From: Cryptomeria japonica
Lineage: Eukaryota > Streptophyta > Pinopsida > Cupressales > Cupressaceae
Assembly: GCF_030272615.1 (NCBI RefSeq)
Contig: NC_081408.1
Span: forward strand, 407,327,889-407,391,888
DNA length: 64,000 nt
Direction of reading: 5' to 3'
Position numbers and translations under genes: made by a program. Under the pieces are notes generated by a model that saw only the letters and a program-made list of their open reading frames with translations, was not told the DNA's origin and did not search any database. Shown here piece after piece: positions 22,501 through 32,927 of the stretch. The stretch's first letter is position 1. Every line of letters starts with the position of its first letter.

Positions 22501-23119
22501 TAAATGATATAGTTTGACTATATTAAAATTTGAAATATTTAAATGACTGAGCACAAATGGGAATTAATTCGCCCAGGGTCTAAATTTTGGCCAAAATATA
22601 AAGTATTATATATCGCCAAAAAGCTCTCAGAGTGAGGAATCTGATTATGAGGTTAATTTTGACAAATGTGGGATATTTTGGAGGCATTTTTTCCACAGGA
22701 ACAAAATTCAGTCAGAGAGGAGAACTTGACAATTCAGTTGCAGATTTGATTTTCTTCTCTCTTCTTTTTATTCCCAATTCTTCTCAGTTGTAAGGGTTCC
22801 AGTTTTTGAGAGATTTGCTCCAAGGGAGAAATCCAAAATTGCAGGTTCCAGTGATGGCATCTTTTTATCAATGCAAATGACAGTGTGTTCGTCTATGTTT
22901 TCAGTGTTGTCTTTACTGTAGGTTTAGTTTCAGTTTGCAGGTTCACACATATGCAAGGCATGTGTGAGTTTCCATGAAATTGTCTCCAAAATGTACTCAG
23001 ATTCATATAATTTCATATTATCAAGGATAATTTGAGTTGTCTCTTTTAGATTCCTCTAAGAGTGTAATGTTGTCTTTTGGGTATTCTTCAAGGAAGGATT
23101 TAAATCCTAAAACCCAACA
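19523..23119. repeat. LTR-like block of about 3.6 kb inside the Tat leader
   Basis: The block starts TGTTGGGAG and ends AAAACCCAACA, so the first and last 7 bases are inverted repeats in TG...CA form. A TATA-like stretch (tataaagtattatatat) lies near 22597 and a pyrimidine-rich leader follows, as in a plus-oriented promoter. No gene is supported inside. Flanks (aggcc versus ttaat) do not match, so a clean solo LTR is not demonstrated. Many small frames here are chance. Confidence 0.45.
20940..21870. repeat. Degenerate repeats with CACGTGGC (G-box-like) cores
   Basis: A pattern of the form AA(T/C)CCTCCC-TTCACGTGGCA recurs about every 80-120 bp: near 20985, 21055, 21150, 21220, 21335, 21465, 21555, 21645, 21680, 21750 and 21835. 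Exact CACGTGGC is present at 21475 and 21681, and again at 22447 outside the array. The units are too diverged for precise borders. CACGTGGC is the G-box/ABRE core in plants, but function here is inference. Confidence 0.5.
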
Positions 23120-24216
23120 TTAATGATTTTGAATGCATATTGGATATCTACATATAAGTATGGTTTTGTGATAGAGCAAAGGATTGTATTAATGTAAGGC
23201 ATTGATACATGAAAATTTAATGTTGAAAAGAACTTGCATCTGAGATATCTCATCCAGTTTTATGCATGACTCTGTGGCCTGGATTAGGCACTGATCTCTT
23301 GTAATATTGAAAGGTTGTCAGAACACCATTTAAAATCCAAAATCAGAATATCTTTTTATATTTTATGTTATGTGGAAGTGTCCCTCCATCTCATGATTCA
23401 AAATGTTGAGTTGCAAGTGTGGATCTAGCCCATCTGCAGTTATCTCTTTGTTTTTGAACCTTTTGAGATCCATCTGCTTTTGATTGATGCAGTCTTGTGT
23501 GTAATAGGTCTGATTAAATGCATCAAAGGTATACCCGCCTAGGTTTTGCAGAGCCTGAAGAGTAGAAGGATTCATATCCTTGTCATGTTGTCCAAGCCCT
23601 GAGGTGTTTCATTGATTGAGATTGGCTATCTCATAGATAGATTTGTAGGTATACTTGGGTTATCACTTTTGGTGATAATTAATCATCAGAGACCTATTTA
23701 TTATAGTGAGTTGGAATGCTCAGGTCCACCTGTACTCACTTGGGTCATTCTCACAGGGTGATTACTTTTTCCCACTGTGACAGGCCTGCTAAAGGTACAC
23801 ATATCTCAAAACTTAGAAAAAAGCTTTGAGGGTCTATATTTCTGATTGTCTATAAAAGAAAAGAGCATACTCTCCTACCTCTTAGATTTTTTTGAAAACA
23901 CAAAAGACAGATTTGTTCTTTAACCAGATAGCAATTTAAGTGCCTAAAAAAGATGAATTTAAAAAAATACACGATGTTTGGTTGATTCTCTTTAGGCAAC
24001 TTGCAAAAACAATGCATCAGTAGTCATGTTGTTTTCATTCTTTGACAAGCGTACATTTGATCAATACATTCTTTGACAAGCGTTCTGCAAGAAACTGGTT
24101 AGGCTGTGAAAATATCAGGCAGACAGAAGACAATCCAGGGTCAGCGTTAGCATCATCAAAATTTAAGCAAAAAAATCCTAAAAGGTAATCTATTTTTAAT
24201 CCATCAGAAAACAGAA

Positions 24217-24504
24217 TCGTACGACAATATTCATAAAATAGAATGACAGAATAGTTTTATAGTACGAGTTAGAAACCAATGCAGAACGACAAAAAGATAG
24301 CATAAGCAGTATGTCGTATGAGTCAGGTATCAACATAGAACGACAAACTATAAGAAAATCAGTATGTTGTACAACTCCATATTCCGATTCGTACAACAAT
24401 TTAAAGGATATGATCTTGTTTTGTACGATAAACTATAGGTGTCAATATAAAGTTGTACGATGCAGTGAAACTTCTCGTACAATATTTTGCAGAGGTTGTA
24501 CGGA
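24217..24504. repeat. CGTACG motif cluster 3, beside the Tat 5' LTR
   Basis: About nine related sites occur: near 24218 (tcgtacgac), 24262 (agtacgag), 24311 (tcgtatgag), 24365 (ttgtacaac), 24391 (tcgtacaac), 24422 (tgtacgat), 24454 (tgtacgat), 24475 (tcgtacaat) and 24497 (tgtacgg). Directly between them are tgcagaacgac-type words. The cluster lies just inside the primer-binding site. No gene is seen at 23789-24216. Confidence 0.7.
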
Positions 24505-24557
24505 CGAAACCTGCAGGATAAAAAAAATGATTTTGAGGCCGAAAAAGTAGCTTTCTA

Positions 24558-24574
24558 CCCCATGGTGGGTGCCA
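24558..24574 (-). promoter_or_regulatory. Primer-binding site of the Tat element
   Basis: On the minus strand the bases read TGGCACCCACCATGGGG, 6 nt from the LTR end. The form TGGC(A/G)CCCACC(A/G)TGGGG is common in plant Ty3 elements. I did not identify the tRNA. Confidence 0.6.
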
Positions 24575-24580
24575 AAAACG

Positions 24581-25635
24581 TGTGTGAAAAGTGGAATAAG
24601 AACTTGTATCTGCAAGACACAACACTTCAATGAAGTCATTACATGCATGGTTAGACAGATATAAATATGAATAATAAAACCATAACAAATCAACCCATTG
24701 CCTTCTAAAAGATGCGAGTATAAGTTTGCTCTCATATTATAAGCAATACCAGTGACTAGACAACATCAAGACAAAGGATTTTAATCTATATGCACATGAT
24801 GAATGCTAGATGGATGCAATATTAATCTAACAAGATTTTTGCAATATTAAGCTAAATGATTTAATCAATATGAAACAATTAACATGCAATATATCAATGA
24901 CTCTAGAGCAAAAACAACATAATAACAATATATTCTCCAGCCTCCAGGATCTTTTTTGAATGAGAGATGAGAGCCTGAATTTATAGAAAATTCAGAAAAA
25001 AACCAACGGCTGAGATCAAATGATGATGAACGGTCGAGATTTTCCAAGAGGAAGCACAATCTAGGTGAATTGATGTGATTGGATTCTTTTCTCAGTTTTA
25101 AAAGAAATTGAACTAAAAATAAGATTAAATCAAGAAAAAATCGATTTATTCTCTATTTCATTCAATTTTAATATTTAATTGTTTTAATTGCTTTCTTTGA
25201 GATTATTCATTAATTTTTAATTTGTTTTTCAAGATTATCTCCAACTGATTTCTTTTCTCAAATTTTTTATTTGTTTTTGGTCAATTAATTCTTTTTTTGA
25301 TTTATTTCCATTTTGAAGATTTGTGCTCAATTGATTTATTTAATTAAATTCCTCTTTATAATGATTTAATGGCAAATTGATTTATTTAATTAAATATGCT
25401 TGGATATTTAATAAAATAAATAAGATAATTGTTTAAAATGATTTACTTGGAATGATTTAATTAACTAAATAAATATTTAATTAATATTGATTGATTAATT
25501 TTGCCATGTGACATTTGATGATTAAAGAATTAATTGTGTGCTCAAGATTTATTTAATTGTCTTTGGTTAGGACCCTGGTGACATTGTCGAGATTAGGGGA
25601 ACATGGTTTAGATGACCATTTTTTAGGGTATTACA
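24581..25635 (-). repeat. 5' LTR of the Tat element
   Basis: It is nearly identical to the 3' LTR at 4216-5270 over the full length, with scattered substitutions. On the element strand it begins TGTAATACCC and ends CACACA next to the primer-binding site. It holds no gene. Confidence 0.85.
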
Positions 25636-25640
25636 CTTCC

Positions 25641-26340
25641 CAATGTGCCTTGGGAAGAACAAGGGATAGGATATTCCTTGAGGGATGGAAATGAAGAATT
25701 AAAAATTCTTCAAAAGAGATGCTCATGGGGATTGGAGGAATAAGGAGGAATTAAAAATTCCTTGGAGGATGGGATGCTTAGAGGAAGGTGAGATTTTGAA
25801 AATCTCACATTCACCTAGGACAAGAGTATTTAAGGAGAGTGGTTGGATGGAAGGGACAAGGAGTTGACTTTGTGGCTAATAATGATGATTAGCCACTAGC
25901 AACTCATTAGGAGAGGGATTAGAAGAAAGATTAGGTGGGATTAGGGTAGATAAGATTTGTAGGAGGATTTGACTAGGAGAGAGAATGAGTGGAGGGAACT
26001 AAAAATTAGAAGAATAATGCTAAGTGAGTTTAGGGAGTTTCTAAAAGAATTTATTAGGTTAATGATAGATTAGGAAAAAGGTGATTTGTAGGAATCACCT
26101 AGGTTAACTAATTAATTGAAACTAATTAGTTAAGAGGAGGAATTTGAGGAGATTTAATATTGAGGATTTTTAGAGGAATAAAAGGGGGTTGATTTATTAA
26201 ATAAATCAATCAATAGACTATAGTGAAAATATTAATTATATTTAATTAATATTGAGGAGGAATTAAAAATTGGCATAATCAATAAATTAATTATGTCAGG
26301 AACATAAAATAATTAAAATAATTATTTTTAAGTGTCTACA
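25641..26340 (-). repeat. 5' LTR of element F, right part
   Basis: It continues the F LTR from 4215 after the Tat insertion. It is AT-rich, with repeated ggaggaattaaaaatt words (25690-25760, 26255-26275), and ends TAAGTGTCTACA. On the minus strand this is TGTAGACACTTA, a typical LTR start. LINE sequence begins at 26341, so F was probably inserted into the LINE. No gene is seen. Confidence 0.5.
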
Positions 26341-26504
26341 AGAGCCGTAGTAACACTATTATGGCAGAGAGTCTTGTAAGGTATTTATAGAAATTGGTCA
26401 GAGTAGGTAACTTAATGGGGCTTCACCCTTCTTCTGATTATGTTGTTTGTTCGCACCAACAGTTTATTGATGACACTATCTTGATGGGTATTTATGCCAT
26501 TGGG
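26341..26504 (+). pseudogene. LINE reverse transcriptase, catalytic-box fragment
   Basis: The reading IMAESLVRYL, a stop, KLVRVGNLMGLHPSSDYVV and then HQQFIDDTILMGIYAIG contains the L1 RT catalytic box (FIDD, usually FADD or FVDD). At 26504 Copia element G begins. Continuing at 32928 gives EARVLKKDLVTYEEALGKF in the same frame. Confidence 0.85.
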
Positions 26505-27576
26505 TGTTAGGTCCCAAAGACAACTGAGAGGCAGGGCAGGGGGGGGGGGGGGGGTGAATCAGTTGTCTAACAATTCAAACCAAAAACAACTTAACCAACT
26601 TAAAGCTTAATATCGGTAAACTAGTCTAATATGTCGATAGACAGTTTTAATAGCTAATTGCAATATCAGTAAGGATTAATGCATGAAACAAAAGGCAAAT
26701 TCATTCACAACATATAACACCAATATTTGTACGTGGAAACCCTGTAAGGGGACAAACCACGGTGGGAAACCTTACCCACAATTAGATGATACTACTATAG
26801 ATAGTAAGTGTATACAAATGGGGTCTGCACATGCAGAAAGGCCAAGCGCCTAGAGCTCACTGCTGAAACACAAATAGGAGTCACACTGACTACAATTAGA
26901 TGGTTAAATCCAATAAAAATGTACTACTCAAAATAGCATCTTCATATGATGTATTCAGTACCAGTGTAGTTCTGATTGTCTTCACAAAAACTCTCCTTCA
27001 ACTTCAAATGATGTCTTCATGTATAGCTCTGCATATTCTTGCATATACCTTCACACAATCCTTTTTCATATTCCACATCTGATCTTACAAATAAGATCTT
27101 ACATTTATACCATACCCTAAGACCAATTTTAATAGGTCGGTTCTAAAGGATAAAATAATAAAATTAATTTACAAATCAATTAATACCTGATGCAATAACC
27201 GATTCACCATGTCAGCTTAATGCATTTACAACAATAATAAGTTATCTCCACAGCGTCCCATGCTGATCTGGAAAAGATAAACCTGTCGGTGTAACCTGGA
27301 CCTATTTGCCGGTAACAACAAATATGTAAATACGAATATGCCAATTAACAAAACTCCAAGACAAGGTGTCCACATGATGTCTTCGACATAACCAAGTGTT
27401 TTCCATGCCCTTCCAAGTGTCGGTGATCATTATATCATGTCGGTGTACCAGATACCGGTGACTGTTCATAAGTCATTTTCTTGCCGGTGAATGTTGCTGA
27501 TTCTGCAAAGTGCCAGAGTTGTTAAGTGTTTAGTAGGTGTTGACATCAATGACAAAACCATACCAAAATACCAACA
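26505..27576 (-). repeat. 3' LTR of Copia G
   Basis: It is 1072 bp, from TGTTAGGTCC to ATACCAACA in plus orientation. It contains a 16-base G run (26539-26554) within the C-rich LTR-end box and several CCGGT/TCGGT words. It is complete relative to the shorter right LTR. Confidence 0.95.
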
Positions 27577-27936
27577 ATCTCCCCCTTTGGCATTGATGGT
27601 AACACAAGATGGAAAAACCATTAAAATGCCAAAACAGAAATGCCAAATACCAAAATCCAAAAATCTCCCAAAAAGAGATCATAACTAGAAATCAAAATAC
27701 TGATACAGAGAGTAATAATCTCTCCCAAATAACAATCTCTCCCCTGGGAGAAACATGTGTTTTCCTTGTGTTTTTCCATACCAATCTCTCCCCCTTTGAC
27801 ATCAAATGCCAAAGTAAAAAAAAATACCAACCAATTCAATATACCAACTCCTCCCCCTTAGAAGTAGCTTCCTCATCATAGTCGGAATGAAATATTTCTC
27901 TGTTAATTCTGTTGATTGATGACAATCATCAATTTC
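27577..27936 (-). promoter_or_regulatory. 3' untranslated region of G with multiple polypurine tracts
   Basis: On the minus strand the tract ATGCCAAAGGGGGAGAT abuts the LTR (27577-27595). Further purine tracts lie near 27732-27752, 27782-27800 and 27843-27857. The layout is the same as in A, B and C. Confidence 0.7.
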
Positions 27937-29472
27937 CTAAGTCTCTATTGGTGGGGGTATGACCCCAAGTTGGTCTCTAAGATATTCAAAAGTCTCCTTA
28001 GGTAGAGGTTTAGTGAAAATATCTGCAATATGCTCTTCAGTATTCACATAAACCAGTTTTATCTCTTTTGCCTCAACATGTTCCCTTAGAAAATTTAGTT
28101 TGATAGAAACATGTTTGGTTTTAGAATGTAATACCGGATTCTTAGATATATCAGTTGCTGCAGTGTTATCACAATAGATAGTAATAGGTTCCTTGCATTT
28201 TACCTTTATGTCCTTCAACATTTGCTTAAGCCATAATACCTGTGTACAGTTAGTTGCTGCTGCAACATATTTTGATTCTATTGTTGATAAAGATGTACAA
28301 CTTTGTTTCTTACTCAACCAAGAAACTAGTCTGCTTCCAAGAAAGAATGCTCCACCAGTGGTGCTTTTTCTATCATCCACATCTCTTGCCCAATTTGCAT
28401 CTGTATATGCACATAATTCAAAGTTTTCATCTCTAGGATACCATAATCCAAGATTTATAGTGCCTTGTAAGTACCGAAAAATCCTCTTTACTGTTGATTC
28501 ATGATTTTCTCTAGGATTACTCTGAAATCTTGAAACAATACATATTGCATTCACGATATCAGGTCTGGGTTGTGTTAAATACAGTAAACCTCCTATCATA
28601 GATTTGTATCTAGTTGGATTAATAGGTGTAGATTCATCCCTTAGTGATAATTTGTCATTTGTAGTCATAGGTGTGCTTACTGGTTTAGAGTTATCCATCC
28701 CAAATTTCTTTAGTAACTCTTTTAAGTACTTGGATTGACTCAATAATATACCTTTATCAGTCTGCGAAATCCGCAATCCTAAAAAGAATTTTATTTCTCC
28801 AATCATAGACATTTCAAATTCTTATTGCATTTTAATAGAATTTTCTTTGCATAATCCATCTTCTCCTCCAAAGATTATATCATCAACAAAAAATTCTATA
28901 ACCAAGATGTCATTAGTCACTTTATAATATAAATTGTTGTCAGCATTACCTTTAGAAAAACCAATCTTCAAAAGATACTTATCCAATCTTGCATACCAAG
29001 CTCTTGGAGCTTGCTTCAACCCATACAATGCTTTTCTTAACCTGGAAACCATATCTTTGTTATCTGTCAAAGAAAATCCACCAAGTTGTTCAATGTAAAC
29101 TTCTTCTTCAAGATCTCCATTCAAAAATGCACATTTAATATCCATTTGATATACTTTGTAGTTCTTGTGTGCTGCAAAAGCCAAAAATAATCTATCTGCC
29201 TCAATTCTAGCTACCGGTGCAAAGGTTTCATTGTAATCAATTCCTTCTTCCTGAAAATATCCCTTACACACTAGTCTTGCTTTATTTCTGATAACCTTAC
29301 CATCTTCATTAAGTTTGTTTCTAAATACCCTTTTGGTTCCAATTACATTTTTATCTTTAGGCAGGGGAACTAATGTCCAAGTGTTAATCTTTTCAATTTG
29401 TTCTAATTCTTCTTCCATAGCTTTAATCCAATATTTATCTTCACATGCCTCACTAACAGATGATGGTTCAAT
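27937..29472 (-). pseudogene. Copia G reverse transcriptase and RNase H
   Basis: The RT reads [20 protein letters not shown], then [20 protein letters not shown] and [44 protein letters not shown] and the catalytic FVDDIIFGG. RNase H follows with YTDANWARDVDDRKSTTGG, STIESKYVAAATN, IYCDNTAATDISKNPVLHSK and HIADIFTKPLP. One frame runs through both, interrupted by a stop at about 28822 (in KMQ-stop-EFEM). A further stop near 29473 separates RT from integrase. The catalytic residues look intact. Confidence 0.95.
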
Positions 29473-30633
29473 TTAAGAAATAAGACATACCTCTCCATTT
29501 TCCAATCTTCCTCTTGTCGTAACTCTTTTATACTTGTTTCCAATTATCTGATCTTCAAAATGATTCGGTCTTACATACTGCGATGTCTTTGTTTGATGTT
29601 GTTTCTCAGTTATTGTGGAATTTTCAGATGATACCGGGGTAACTGGATCTTCATTCTGTATCAGTGGGTTTAGTGTAGGTTCATTTGTCAAAATTTTTGT
29701 TGCCGGTTCAGAGTCTATATACCTTGAAGTATCTCTGAATTGTTCATCAATCTTCACATTTGTACTTTCAACAATTTTCTGCAATCTTTTGTTAAAACAT
29801 CTACATGCTTTACTCTTAGATGAATAACCAAGAAATATTCCTTCATCACTTCTAGGATCAAATTTGCCAATATACTCATCTCTTCTGATATAGCATTTAC
29901 TTCCAAAAATTCTGAAATATTTAAGAGTAGGAGTAATACCAAACCATAGTTCATGAGGGGTCTTATCGGTTTCACCTTTGATGTGAACTTTGTTGAATGT
30001 ATAGACCATTGTACTTACTTCCTCTCTCCAATATACATATGGTAGGTTTTCTTTTGAAAACATACTTCTTGCTGCATCCAAGATAGTTTTGTTTTTCCTT
30101 TCAACAACTCCATTCTGTTGTGGTGTCCGAGGTGCTGATAGCTGTCTTCTAATTCCATTTACTTCACATAATGCATTAAATTCTCCTCCTTGATCTGATC
30201 TTCAACATTTTATTTTCTTACTGGTTTCATTTTCTACCATAGCTTTGAACAGTTTGAACTTTCCAAGTGCTTCTGATTTTTCTCTGAGAAAAGTAACCCA
30301 ACACATTCTAGAATAATCGTCAATGATTAGCATGAAATATCTATCACCTTGTAAGCTTTTAGTTCTAGCCGGACCACATAAATCAGTATGAATTAAATCA
30401 AGAGCATTATTGGATTTTTCTGGAATACTTTTAAAACTAGCTCTAACTTGTTTTCCAAATTGACATTCCTTACATACTGTATTGTGAGGTTTGAAAATTT
30501 TAGGTAAATCTCTAACTGCCTTAGTAGTACTGATTTTCACCATGCAATCAAAGTTTACATGATAGAGTCTCTTATGCCATAGCCAACTTTCATCAATATG
30601 TGCAATCAAGCATGTCTTTTCACTATTATTCAA
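29473..30633 (-). pseudogene. Copia G integrase
   Basis: The pre-integrase zinc motif is WLWHKRLYHVNFD and CKECQFGKQ. The catalytic triad shows as LIIDDYSRMCWVTF, RSDQGGEFNA and PQQNGVVERKNKT. The C-terminal part has LWFGITPTLKYFRIFGSKCY and GIFLGYSSKSKACR. A TGA near 30202 interrupts the core. The stretch between GGEFN and ALCEVNG is a few residues shorter than usual. It is in the same frame as RT and one base out of frame with gag-protease. Confidence 0.95.
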
Positions 30634-32072
30634 TGAAAGATATTACCTCTAGTCTGATTATGGGTTGCAATTTCCAAACCAGTTCTATTCATGATTTTGC
30701 ATTTTCCATTTTTGAATTGTAACTGAAATCTTTTCTCAACTAATTGACCAACACTCAAAATATTATGCTTTAAAACTTCAACATAGTAAACATTGTCAAC
30801 GTTATGCTTACCATCAAGAGATAGTGTACCCTTACCTTTGATCAAACAAGCTTTATCATCTCCAAATCTCACTAAGCCTCCATTGTATTCTTGAAAGTTT
30901 AAGAATTTACCTTTATCTCCTGTCATATGATGTGAGCATCCTGAATCAATGATCCACTCATCCTTATCTTCAACTTTAGCTGCCAAGGCTTGTTCTACCG
31001 GTTGAACAGTAGGTGCCAGTTGATCTTCTGTTATAGCAACAAAAACCCATCCATTGTCTATCGGATCCTCATCAGAATCATCAGTCACTCCTTCATCAGC
31101 AAGATAACAAGATTTTTCTTTATTCTTCTTAAATCTGTATCTCTGATATTCAGGGTTAGGCTTGTATGTTCTTCTAGCTTCTTCTCTTAGTCTAGCATGT
31201 CTATCAGGGCATCTTGAGGCCATATGACCAATCTTATTACAATTAAAACATTTAAAGGGTGCTTTACCTTCATACTTACTTCCAACTGGACCTTTAGGCA
31301 TTTTCCTTGCAAATAGTGCTTCAAGTTTTTCAAGTTCTTCATTTTCTTTCTTGCTTTCTTCAAGTTCTCTTGCATAAAAGGCTTTCCAATCAGATTTGTC
31401 AAATGATGGTGCAGATGATGTAGATGCTTTAAAGGCTAAATATGTCTTTATAGTAGCAACATGACCAAATTCCTCAATTTCAAAGGCTGAAAGTTTTCCA
31501 ATCAATGTATCCCTAGTTACTGATGTATTAAGCATTGTTCTTAACTCATTTATAGCAGTGAATTTCATTTTATATGCGGGTGGCAATCCTCTTAAAAAAA
31601 TTGAAATAATTTCATCCTCACTTAAGGTTCCTCCACAACATTTAATACCCAAAATAATTTCATTAACTCTTTCCATAAAAGCAGAAATCCTTTCATCTTC
31701 TTCCATTTTCAGATGTTCATACCTGACCCAGAAGCTTTCAAGTTTTGCAATTTTGACTATGGAATCTCCTTCATTCAGTGTTTCCAAATGATCCCAAATA
31801 GCTTTAGCAGTAGACCTATCTAATAGTCCCATGATTTGCTGATCAGATAATGCGCTCAAAAGTGCTTCTCTTGCATTGCAATCATTTTCCTCATCTTTTC
31901 CCAAGGTAGGTGGATTAGGCTGACCAGGAGTAGGAGTAGTATAACCATTCTTTGTAACATCCCAGATGTCCTTTCCAATGCAATTTAAATGTGTCTCCAT
32001 TCTGATCTTCCATATGCCATAGTTGGTTCCATCAAGTTTAGGACTGTCCTTCCTGAAATAGTTAGTAGACAT
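30630..32072 (-). CDS. Copia G Gag and aspartic protease
   Basis: The frame is 480 codons from ATG at 32072, opening KLDGTNYGIWKIRMETHLN (UBN2-type Gag). Further typical parts are LLSALSDQQIMGLLDRSTAK and FMERVNEIILGIKCCGGTLS. The zinc knuckle is CFNCNKIGHMASRC. The protease reads WIIDSGCSHHMTGDKGKF, with DSG, and ends LKHNILSVGQLVE. It stops at 30630 through a single-base frameshift; integrase continues in the next frame from about 30633. The intact start and long open frame suggest a fairly young element. Confidence 0.95.
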   Translation of the reverse strand: MSTNYFRKDSPKLDGTNYGIWKIRMETHLNCIGKDIWDVTKNGYTTPTPGQPNPPTLGKDEENDCNAREALLSALSDQQIMGLLDRSTAKAIWDHLETLNEGDSIVKIAKLESFWVRYEHLKMEEDERISAFMERVNEIILGIKCCGGTLSEDEIISIFLRGLPPAYKMKFTAINELRTMLNTSVTRDTLIGKLSAFEIEEFGHVATIKTYLAFKASTSSAPSFDKSDWKAFYARELEESKKENEELEKLEALFARKMPKGPVGSKYEGKAPFKCFNCNKIGHMASRCPDRHARLREEARRTYKPNPEYQRYRFKKNKEKSCYLADEGVTDDSDEDPIDNGWVFVAITEDQLAPTVQPVEQALAAKVEDKDEWIIDSGCSHHMTGDKGKFLNFQEYNGGLVRFGDDKACLIKGKGTLSLDGKHNVDNVYYVEVLKHNILSVGQLVEKRFQLQFKNGKCKIMNRTGLEIATHNQTRGNIFH

Positions 32073-32108
32073 TGGATCTCCTCAAGCTGTTAAAATTTTG
32101 CAAAAGAG

Positions 32109-32126
32109 GACTAGGCTATGATACCA
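32109..32126 (-). promoter_or_regulatory. Primer-binding site of Copia G
   Basis: On the minus strand the bases read TGGTATCATAGCCTAGTC, 2 nt from the LTR. They are complementary to the 3' end of initiator Met tRNA except for a G-to-T change (CAGAGC to CATAGC). Confidence 0.85.
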
Positions 32127-32128
32127 AT

Positions 32129-32922
32129 TGTTAGGTCCTGGAGACAACTGAGAGGGGGGGGTGAATCAATTGTCTAACAATTCAAACCAAAAACAACTTA
32201 ACCAACTTAAAGCTTAATACCGGTAAACCAGTCTAATAAAAATGGATGGTTAAATCCAATAAAAATGTACTGCTCAAAATAGCATCTTCATATGATGGAT
32301 TCAATACCGGTGTAGTTTTGATTGTCTTCACAAAAACCCTCCTTCAACTTCAAATGATGTCTGCGTGTATAGCTCTACTTATTCTCACATATACCTTCAC
32401 ATAATCTTTTTTCGCATTCCACATCCGATCTTACAAATAAGATCTTACATTTATACCATACCCTAAGACCAATTTTAGTAGGTTGGCTCTAAAGGATAAA
32501 ATAATACAATAAATTTACAAATCAATTAATATCCAATGTAATAATTGATTCACCATGTCAGCTTAATGCATTTACAACAATAATAAGTCATCTCCATAGC
32601 GTGCCATGTTGATCTAGAAAAGATAAACCTGTTGGTGTAACTTGGATCTATTTGTTGGTAACAACAAATATGTAAATACGAATATGCCAATTAACAAAAC
32701 TCCAAGACAAGGTGTCCACATGATGTCTTTGACATAACCAAGTGTTTTCCATGCCCTTCCAAGTGTCAGTGATCATTATATCCTATCGGTGTACAAGATA
32801 CCGGTGACTGTTCATAAGTCATTTGCTTGCCGGTGAATATTGCTGATTCTCCAAAGTGCCAGAGTTGATAAGTGTTTAGTAGGTGTTGACATCAATGACA
32901 AAACCATACCAAAATACCAACA
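32129..32922 (-). repeat. 5' LTR of Copia G
   Basis: It is 794 bp, from TGTTAGGTCC to ATACCAACA. It lacks the 278 bp found in the left LTR between gtctaat and atggttaaatcc. Several sites read TTGG or TGTTGG where the left copy has CCGG or TGTCGG, consistent with CpG decay. Confidence 0.95.
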
Positions 32923-32927
32923 TTGGG

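Larger units (their letters stand above)
19415..23788 (+). repeat. 110-bp direct repeats 4.26 kb apart in the Tat leader
   Basis: 19415-19524 and 23679-23788 are the same 110 bp with one visible difference (acttagg versus acttggg). The left copy ends exactly where the LTR-like block 19523-23119 begins. No LTR ends (TG/CA) are found on the 110-bp unit itself. It may mark a duplication linked to an insertion or a recombination. Confidence 0.85.
4216..25635 (-). mobile_element. Tat-type Ty3 retrotransposon, about 21.4 kb
   Basis: Two LTRs of about 1055 bp (4216-5270 and 24581-25635) bound the element, with near-matching 5-bp flanks (cttct and cttcc). On the minus strand the order is 5' LTR, primer-binding site, a 6.4-kb leader, gag, zinc knuckle, protease, G-patch segment, RT, RNase H, second (archaeal-like) RNase H, integrase, an antisense gene, polypurine tract and 3' LTR. 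The dual RNase H and the long 3' region place it in the Tat/Ogre/Retand group. All coding parts carry stops or frameshifts, so it is non-functional as it stands. Confidence 0.85.
26505..32922 (-). mobile_element. Copia LTR retrotransposon G
   Basis: The LTRs are 26505-27576 and 32129-32922, with identical 5-bp target duplications TTGGG at 26500-26504 and 32923-32927. On the minus strand the order is LTR, primer-binding site, gag-protease, integrase, RT-RNase H, polypurine tract, LTR, which is Copia order. Coding damage is slight: one frameshift and three nonsense codons. The right LTR lacks about 278 bp that the left one has. It belongs to the large Copia group with iMet primer and multiple polypurine tracts. 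Tork or Sirevirus affiliation is not settled from the sequence alone. Confidence 0.95.

Noticed and set aside
19523-23119. DNA transposon with terminal inverted repeats
   Set aside because: The inverted ends are only 7 bp in TG...CA form and there is no transposase-like reading or target duplication. An LTR is a better fit.
23363-23575. A 70-codon minus-strand frame in the Tat leader
   Set aside because: It has no recognisable motif and no paralogue in the window. I cannot separate it from chance.
26539-26554. Run of 16 G as a special structure
   Set aside because: It expands the C-rich LTR-end box common to these LTRs (9 G in the partner). It could also be a sequencing length error.
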